Below, one piece after another: positions 4,612-8,472 of a stretch of 8,472 nucleotides of DNA (its first letter is position 1; each line of letters starts with the position of its first letter). The notes below the pieces were generated by a model. It had not been told where the DNA came from. It saw only the letters and a program-made list of their open reading frames with translations, and did not search any database. The DNA lies in the NCBI GenBank assembly GCA_026710565.1, contig JAPOQV010000302.1, positions 1 to 8,472 on the forward strand, given 5' to 3'. The position numbers and the translations under genes are program-made. The stretch is from Spirochaetaceae bacterium (GTDB taxonomy: Bacteria > Spirochaetota > Spirochaetia > SZUA-6 > Bin103).

Positions 4612-6721
4612 GGACCAAGGTAGCTCTCCGTTGCCGGTGCATACAAGCGTTCGGTGCCGGAGCGAGTCCACGCGTCGCTACTCCGACTCCAGGCCGGCCA
4701 GCACTCTGCGGAAGCTGTCGATGCCCGCTTCCAGATTCTCGATGATCTGTGCGGCCAGATCCTCGGCTCGGGCAGATCGTCCAGGTGCTCGTAACGCATC
4801 GGCTTCTTCTTGAGCGTGTGGTGAATGTTGGTGCGGGTGGTGCAGAAGCTCCAGACTCTGGAGACGATGGGGGCGGTGTTCCTGGGGAGGCGTCCTTCGC
4901 CCCGGTGTGTTGCGCCAGGGCCTCGCCGGCGACGGTGAGCCGGTAGCGCTGGTTTCGGCTCGTTGGTTTGTCGGGGAGCGTCATCTCGACCAGCCCGGCT
5001 TCGAGGGCGGGCCGCAGGTAGGTGTTGGTGAAGTGGTTGCGGTCTCTCAGGCGCAATGCCTCCTGTAATCGAGCGCCACTCATCGCTCCGGTGAGCACAG
5101 CGACCAGTTGCCGGACATGTCCGGTGACTTGCGGGGTATCTTGCGGGGTATCTTGTGGGGTGACTTGCGGGGTGGGCTCGACTTCCTGTAAGAGAGCCTT
5201 GCCAGCCGCAGTCCGCCGATAGCGTTGGTTCCCGCTGGTTGCCTTGCCGGGGAGCCTCATTTCGATCAGGCCGGCTTCGAGGGCGGGCCGCAGATAGGCG
5301 GTGGTAAAATAGTTACGGTCTCTAAGCCCTATCGCCGCCTGCATCTGGCCGCGACTCATCTCTCCGGCAAGCGCAGTCACCAGTTGCCGGACATGTCCGG
5401 TGACTTGCGGGGTATCTTGCGGGGTGACTTGCCCGGTCTCATGTCCGGTAGCCTGTCCGGTCGGCCCGACTCGGGTTTGTTCGCGTACCGGAATACGGGT
5501 CAGGAACGAGGTACGGTCGTCGTCGCTCTCGAAGACCGGTGCCGGTGACCCGTTCGCGCGCATCGCCCGCAGGATCTTCGGAATCCCCGTAGACCGCCCC
5601 TCGGCCAAGTCGAGCTCCTTCAGGAACTCGCCGATGCGGCGGTTCCGGTAGCGGCGGCTGATCGCGCGGCCGCTCTGCAGGTCTTCCATGCGAATCGACC
5701 GGTCGGCGCCCGGAAAGCTCAGGACCGTCAGTTCCTGCGGGGTGATGCGTACCTCGACCGGCTCGCGCACCTCGTAAGAGCGGTGGTAGATCGCGTTGAC
5801 CAAGGCCTCCTCGATGGCCGCGAGGGGAAAGTTCCAGAATCGCTCGGCTTCCGCCTGGTGCGGATGCTTGACGACCGTCTCCTTGAGGTAGTTCCGGGCG
5901 ATGAAGTCGATCGCATCGCGCAGGATGACCGACACCGGGCCGCGGAACTCCTTCTCCTCGAAGCGATCGCCGCCGGGACCATCGGGAAACCACACGACGT
6001 CGATTTGGGTCGCCGGAAAGAAGCGGTGCGGCTCCTCGTTGAAGAACAGCAGCCCGACGTTCTTGGGAAAGCACGCCTCGGCAGGCCCGCCGACGATGTT
6101 CATGCGCCGCCCCAGGGTCTCCGTGGGAAGCCCCGCCTCCCCAGCGAGATCGCTGCCCACGTCGCGCAGAAACCCTTCGATCAGCCGCGGGGACAGGTCC
6201 TCCAGCGACGCTGCCTGGTGGTACCGGTCGTCGAACGGCACCGTCGCTGCCAGAGACAGCAGTTCGCGCTCGTCCGCCCCTCTGGCACGCACCGTGCTGC
6301 TGTGTCGGCGAATGTAGTAGGCCCACTCCTTCGCTTCCTTCTCCAGATTGACTCTGGCCTTGTAGGGGCGAGTTTCCCCGCCAGGCGCCCACAGGACGAG
6401 GATCGTCCGCCCTTCGACCGCGTAGGCGCCCGTGAGCGGATGGTAATGGGGTGCCATGGCGGATTGCCCCAGCCGTAGTAACTCGTTCTGCACCGCCTCG
6501 ATTCGTCCGGCGTCGAGGCCCTTGGGCGGCAGCAACGGCTGCCCGTCGGCAGCAATGATCTGTCTGTTGATCTCGGCCTCTATCTCGTCAACGTGGAGTA
6601 GGACCGCGATGCCGGGGCCGGCGTTGAAGTCGATTCTGTTCTTCGACTGGACCTTCCAGCCGGCCTGCTCCAGCTTCGCGTCAATCGTGTCGCGCGCTTG
6701 CTGTTCGGGAGTGCGGTTCAT
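3935..6721 (-). CDS. HsdR N-terminus / AlbA_2-GHKL ATPase chimera with tandem winged helices
   Basis: The open frame is 928 codons from ATG 6721, but only residues 1 to about 610 (down to about 4890) resemble protein families. Residues 1-40 (TPEQQARDTIDAKLEQAGWK onward) match the start of type I restriction HsdR subunits. From about residue 60 (PPKGLDAGRIEAVQNELLRL) it follows the AlbA_2 plus GHKL-ATPase family sometimes labelled RecG-like: YYIRRHSSTVRA (135-146), PKNVGLLFFN (219-228), the N-box-like AIEEALVNA (302-310), VLSFPG (333-338) and EGRSTGIPKIL (374-384). The N-terminal Schlafen core of that family has been replaced. Residues 418-440 and 516-532 are Thr-Pro/Gly-Gln repeats, each followed by a near-duplicate winged-helix domain (about 441-512 and 533-605). 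The last 318 codons run out of frame through the HsdM relic and the Uma2 gene, so the native stop is lost. Intact relatives probably act as ATP-dependent regulators; their substrate is unknown. Confidence 0.8.
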   Translation of the reverse strand: MNRTPEQQARDTIDAKLEQAGWKVQSKNRIDFNAGPGIAVLLHVDEIEAEINRQIIAADGQPLLPPKGLDAGRIEAVQNELLRLGQSAMAPHYHPLTGAYAVEGRTILVLWAPGGETRPYKARVNLEKEAKEWAYYIRRHSSTVRARGADERELLSLAATVPFDDRYHQAASLEDLSPRLIEGFLRDVGSDLAGEAGLPTETLGRRMNIVGGPAEACFPKNVGLLFFNEEPHRFFPATQIDVVWFPDGPGGDRFEEKEFRGPVSVILRDAIDFIARNYLKETVVKHPHQAEAERFWNFPLAAIEEALVNAIYHRSYEVREPVEVRITPQELTVLSFPGADRSIRMEDLQSGRAISRRYRNRRIGEFLKELDLAEGRSTGIPKILRAMRANGSPAPVFESDDDRTSFLTRIPVREQTRVGPTGQATGHETGQVTPQDTPQVTGHVRQLVTALAGEMSRGQMQAAIGLRDRNYFTTAYLRPALEAGLIEMRLPGKATSGNQRYRRTAAGKALLQEVEPTPQVTPQDTPQDTPQVTGHVRQLVAVLTGAMSGARLQEALRLRDRNHFTNTYLRPALEAGLVEMTLPDKPTSRNQRYRLTVAGEALAQHTGAKDASPGTPPPSSPESGASAPPAPTFTTRSRRSRCVTSTWTICPSRGSGRTDHRESGSGHRQLPQSAGRPGVGVATRGLAPAPNACMHRQRRATLVHGRYRNRLRNSACQARGRHGRPTVRRSRLAGVPRLHAGPPAARRARTLRPASGVLGGGHRDRLGLRAGHVLSRTSFTSPAAVGGLDSQSTRFAYRVLRLHGPAVARRARRAATHHAGRRVPVPVSGPRQAAGRGRGGRRGRRSRRGAGSRPHHRRPSRQAVAVRVVGVPRSMGRRAGRAVAEPAARAAAGADDPSVGGRLLPGGGREPRVPRLDSGRDSRGAERA
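4678..4880 (-). pseudogene. hsdM: Type I restriction methyltransferase (HsdM) relic, three short pieces
   Basis: Reading leftward from 4880, one frame gives NTAPIVSRVWSFC (4880-4842), the classic extreme N-terminus of HsdM N6-adenine methyltransferases. It then jumps directly to TRTNIHHTLKKKPMRYEHL (up to about 4782), a motif found late in the protein, and then to DDLPE. After a one-base loss near 4766-4765 the next frame reads EDLAAQIIENLEAGIDSFRR and ends LAGLESE with TAG at 4678-4680, the typical HsdM C-terminus. Family members are about 480-550 residues; this relic codes for some 66. The SAM-binding motif and the catalytic NPPF/Y motif are all missing. Where ATG is expected before NTA there is AGG. 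In an active system the enzyme methylates adenine with HsdS and protects DNA from HsdR. The neighbouring gene starts with an HsdR-like N-terminus, so a type I locus once stood here. Confidence 0.75.
4904..5404 (-). repeat. Tandem duplication of linker plus winged-helix domain (276-bp period)
   Basis: Two copies of a linker and winged-helix module lie in the same frame, offset by exactly 276 bases (92 codons). The first runs from about 5404 down to 5129 and the second from 5128 to 4904. The stretches 5379-5425 and 5103-5149 are identical over 47 bases, and 4995-5017 and 5271-5293 are identical over 23. The rest of the winged helix has diverged (RDRNYFTTAYLRPALEAGL against RDRNHFTNTYLRPALEAGL). 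This is an internal gene duplication with better conservation at the linker. Confidence 0.85.
5125..5172 (-). repeat. 12-bp tandem repeats encoding TPQ(V/D)
   Basis: Four 12-base units of the type TGACTTGCGGGG or TATCTTGCGGGG lie head to tail. On the minus strand they encode TPQV and TPQD tetrapeptides, forming the Thr/Pro/Gln-rich linker before the second winged helix. In-frame period and coding context exclude a CRISPR array. Confidence 0.85.
5389..5460 (-). repeat. Degenerate 12-bp repeats encoding T(P/G)Q/TGH
   Basis: Six related 12-base units form the linker between the ATPase domain and the first winged helix. They encode a run of TGQ, TGH and TPQ triplets separated by one variable residue. 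They are the counterpart of the 5125-5172 array, but more diverged on their right side. Confidence 0.75.
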
Positions 6722-6835
6722 GTAAGCGGCTATCGCGGTCGTTTCAATTCGCGCCGAATGAGGTTGCCGGCCCGTCCGCGGCTCTCTTCACCGAGTCGCA
6801 GCGGCGCCATTCTGCATGTGGCCGGTCGGCCGGGG
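6722..6835. other. Short interval between VapC relic and chimeric gene
   Basis: No gene is seen here. The chimeric gene's promoter could lie here. A TTGAAA about 17 bases before TACATG, which contains the start codon, is not convincing as a promoter. Confidence 0.4.
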
Positions 6836-7083
6836 TCAATCCGAGTCCGGCGCCAGTTCGGCCAGACGGCTGAGGTGCTCATCCATGTGGAGGAGGCCGG
6901 TACGATGGTGGTCGGCGCAAGCCTTCACCACGATGTCGGTCGTGGGCACGATGATGCCGCGGGCGCGGGCCGTGCGTGCAAGCTGGTACGCCGTGTCCCA
7001 GACTTCCGGCGTCAGCGGAAGCTCGACGAGGTCGCGCTCCATGTCTCGCTGTGAATCCACGCCGACGTGTCGATCAGCGTCAT
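6836..7083 (-). pseudogene. vapC: VapC PIN-domain toxin relic with central deletion
   Basis: ATG 7083 overlaps the VapB-like stop by four bases (ATGA), the usual VapBC arrangement. The frame begins MTLIDTSAWIH, the canonical PIN-domain N-terminus with the first catalytic Asp (residue 5). Right after this, near 7050, the homology jumps to another frame that reads RDMERDLVELPLTPEVWDTA and continues with the C-terminal half: ARARGIIVPTTDIVVKACADHH and LLHMDEH, ending with TGA at 6836-6838. Normal VapC proteins are about 130 residues; here about 50-60 central residues are missing, including the conserved Glu of the active site. VapC toxins are ribonucleases cleaving tRNA or rRNA. This relic should be inactive. 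An alternative GTG start at 7060 would give a 74-residue orphan C-terminal half. Confidence 0.78.
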
Positions 7084-7247
7084 GAGCGGGCTCGCAGGTC
7101 AGCGAGCTCTTCCGGAGAAATCAGGTCGTCGCAGGTGCCGAGATGGCGCGTGAGCGCCGCCATGCGCGCGCGGCGGTTGAAGTCCGCGACTGCGGTGACG
7201 ATCGCCTCGCGTTTGGTCTTCGCATCGGTCAACCGCATTGCTTCCAT
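7080..7247 (-). CDS. vapB: VapB-like antitoxin, probably N-terminally truncated
   Basis: This is a 55-codon frame from ATG 7247, too short for most gene callers. The sequence MEAMRLTDAKTKREAIVTAV, then ADFNRRARMAAL, GTCDDLISPEELADLRARS, fits VapB antitoxins: the helix after the ribbon-helix-helix strand, the KTKREA turn, an Arg-rich second helix, and a C-terminal toxin-binding tail. The N-terminal beta-strand that contacts DNA (typically TTL.IDDELL) is missing. The in-frame upstream codons stay open back to the stop of the propeller gene and read DRALLVWPS, perhaps its remnant. No ribosome-binding site precedes the ATG. It overlaps the VapC relic by four bases, supporting an old VapBC operon. 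With its partner dead, it is probably a relic or a solitary antitoxin. Confidence 0.6.
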   Translation of the reverse strand: MEAMRLTDAKTKREAIVTAVADFNRRARMAALTRHLGTCDDLISPEELADLRARS

Positions 7248-7304
7248 AGATGGCCAGACAAGAAGTGCTCGGTCAACCCCCGACCCGCACCAGCGCGTCC
7301 TCGA

Positions 7305-8472
7305 TCAGACCGCGTAGGCGAACACCGTGGCCTGGAACAGGCTCAGACGGATGCCGACCATCTCCCCGACCGGCGAGATGTCGCTACGGCCGTTCCAGGT
7401 CACCACGGCATCCTCGGCGTCGCCGGTCAGGCGGCCGCACTCGGCGAAGGTGAATCCGGGGACCGGCTCCACGTCGGAGTGGATGCGCGACGGCACCGCG
7501 TGCAGCAGTTCGACCGAGACCCAGCCGCCGGGACGGCAGCGGTAGTTGAGGCGCAGCTCGTCGCGCGTGCGGTACACGGTCGGGATCGTGCAGCGACCCT
7601 CGACCGGCGCCTCCACCCCGCACAGGCGGTGCGGGCGCCACGTCGCCCAGCGAAGCTCGGCGGGCTGGGCTCCCGCGGGCCGGCCGGCGTTGTGCACCCA
7701 GGACGAGCCGGCGTAGAGCGATCCCCAGGAGCCGTCGGGCAGCTCGATCACGCCGCTGCCCCAGGAGTACACCATGCCGCTGTCGCCCTCTCCTGGCGCG
7801 CCCAGCGGGATGATCGGCCGCCGCTCCGGGCGGTGCCAGAACAGGCCGTCGCGGCTGAAGGCGATCTGGCTGTCCACGTGGTCGGTCGCCTGGTGGTAGA
7901 CCTGGATCAGCATGCAGTGCAGGTCGTCGCGGCCCCGCTCGGAAGAAGCGGGGTAGGGGAAGTAGTCGCAGCCGTAGAACGACACGTCCAGGCCGTCCTG
8001 GCCGTCGGGCGCCAGGATCAGCTTGGGCGGCGGCCACGAGCGGAAGTCGCGGGTGCGGGTCAGGCCGATGGCGCGCCGCACCAGGCCGACCTCGGCGGAG
8101 CCTGCGCCGACGCCGGGCGCCGCGCCGGGCTCGATCTCCACGCCGTGCACGCGGCAGTACGCGAAGTAGTGCCCGGTGGCCTCGTCGTAGCCGGAGGACA
8201 GGCCGCCGTCCATGGGAAACGGCGCGATCGGCGCGTCCAGAGCCCGCCACCGCCTGCGGTCGGGCGAGGTCCAGCCGATCACCTCGCCGCCCAGCTCGAC
8301 GCGTGGGCCGCGGTAGGCCGGCCCCCGGTACTCCTGTGCCTTCCAGCGGCGTACCGCTTCTTCGTTGGCGCCGCCCTCGCCGCCGGTGTCCATGCGCTCC
8401 CCGGTGTCGGGGTCGAACCAGCCGCCGTCGCAGCCCATGCCCTTGAAGCGTTCCTCAGGCGGCGCGGTGGGA
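7305..8472 (-). CDS. GH32/43-like five-bladed propeller protein, 5' partial
   Basis: The frame is open to the right edge. The first Met in the window (8438) sits inside a conserved-looking stretch (PPEERFKGMGCDGGWFDPDT), so I take the gene to begin outside the window. About 388 residues are present, ending FAYAV with TGA at 7305-7307. The pattern of repeated strands resembles glycoside hydrolase family 32/43-type five-bladed beta-propellers: IGWTSPDRRRWRAL, GLTRTRDFRSW, IAFSRDGLFWHRPERRP and ELPDGSWGSLYAGSS each carry a Ser-x-Asp-like blade motif with an aromatic. The late region (GEMVGIRLSLFQATVFAYAV) looks like a terminal beta-sandwich strand. The catalytic acids cannot be assigned with confidence. 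A role in cutting or binding a sugar polymer is likely but the substrate is unknown. No signal peptide can be judged because the start is missing. Codon use and length look normal. Confidence 0.65.
   Translation of the reverse strand, partial: PTAPPEERFKGMGCDGGWFDPDTGERMDTGGEGGANEEAVRRWKAQEYRGPAYRGPRVELGGEVIGWTSPDRRRWRALDAPIAPFPMDGGLSSGYDEATGHYFAYCRVHGVEIEPGAAPGVGAGSAEVGLVRRAIGLTRTRDFRSWPPPKLILAPDGQDGLDVSFYGCDYFPYPASSERGRDDLHCMLIQVYHQATDHVDSQIAFSRDGLFWHRPERRPIIPLGAPGEGDSGMVYSWGSGVIELPDGSWGSLYAGSSWVHNAGRPAGAQPAELRWATWRPHRLCGVEAPVEGRCTIPTVYRTRDELRLNYRCRPGGWVSVELLHAVPSRIHSDVEPVPGFTFAECGRLTGDAEDAVVTWNGRSDISPVGEMVGIRLSLFQATVFAYAV

Noticed and set aside
5125..5172. Short regular repeats that might suggest a CRISPR or regulatory array
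   Set aside because: The 12-bp units are contiguous, without spacers, in frame, and encode a TPQ(V/D) linker known from this protein type.
6719..6752. TTGAAA with a 17-base spacer before TACATG as a promoter of the chimeric gene
   Set aside because: The putative -10 matches the consensus poorly and contains the start codon; there is no supporting signal.
7276..7311. Short minus-strand reading IEDALVRVGG ending in a stop just past the propeller gene, resembling the end of another protein
   Set aside because: Ten or so residues are too few to support a gene remnant.
7384..8250. Minus-strand 288-codon frame inside the propeller gene
   Set aside because: It is an Arg-rich shadow with no family motifs; the overlapping frame gives a coherent beta-propeller sequence.

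Overview
The window is GC-rich bacterial DNA with dense coding on both strands. Nothing in it fixes the organism. The gene mix (a DAHP synthase/prephenate dehydratase fusion, a Uma2 nuclease with a long charged C-terminal tail, a GH32/43-like propeller protein and many toxin-antitoxin and restriction remnants) reminds me of high-GC host-associated or marine lineages such as sponge-associated bacteria. That placement is a guess. No tRNA, rRNA, CRISPR array or recognisable transposase was seen.

Layout. At 1-1184 (+) lies the 3' part of an aromatic amino-acid fusion gene: the end of a metal-dependent DAHP synthase domain, broken by an in-frame TAG and lacking a metal-binding His, followed by an apparently complete prephenate dehydratase plus ACT domain. 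At 1207-1926 (+) is a Schlafen/AlbA_2-type gene that loses its C-terminal half at a sharp junction near 1898. At 1898-2922 (-) is an orphan fragment of a large surface protein with about three bacterial Ig-like units. At 2923-3600 there is a possible small unknown ORF (-) and a HicB-type antitoxin relic (+) in four alternating frame segments.

From 3601 to 8472 everything recognisable is on the minus strand. In transcription order (right to left) it is: a 5'-partial GH32/43-like beta-propeller protein; a short VapB-like antitoxin; a VapC relic reduced to its two ends; a chimeric gene joining an HsdR (type I restriction) N-terminus to an AlbA_2/GHKL-ATPase protein with two tandem winged-helix domains; an HsdM relic made of three short conserved pieces; and an intact Uma2-family PD-(D/E)XK protein.

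Interpretation. Conserved metabolic and carbohydrate genes at the two edges flank an accessory region of defence, toxin-antitoxin and adhesin material, much of it broken. Several genes keep both ends but have lost the middle (HsdM, VapC), or have swapped or lost one end (both AlbA_2 genes). This looks like decay by internal deletion and recombination in a defence island. A functional reuse of the HsdR/AlbA_2 chimera is possible but unproven. Sequencing or assembly indels could explain the single-base frameshifts and the TAG, but not the large deletions.
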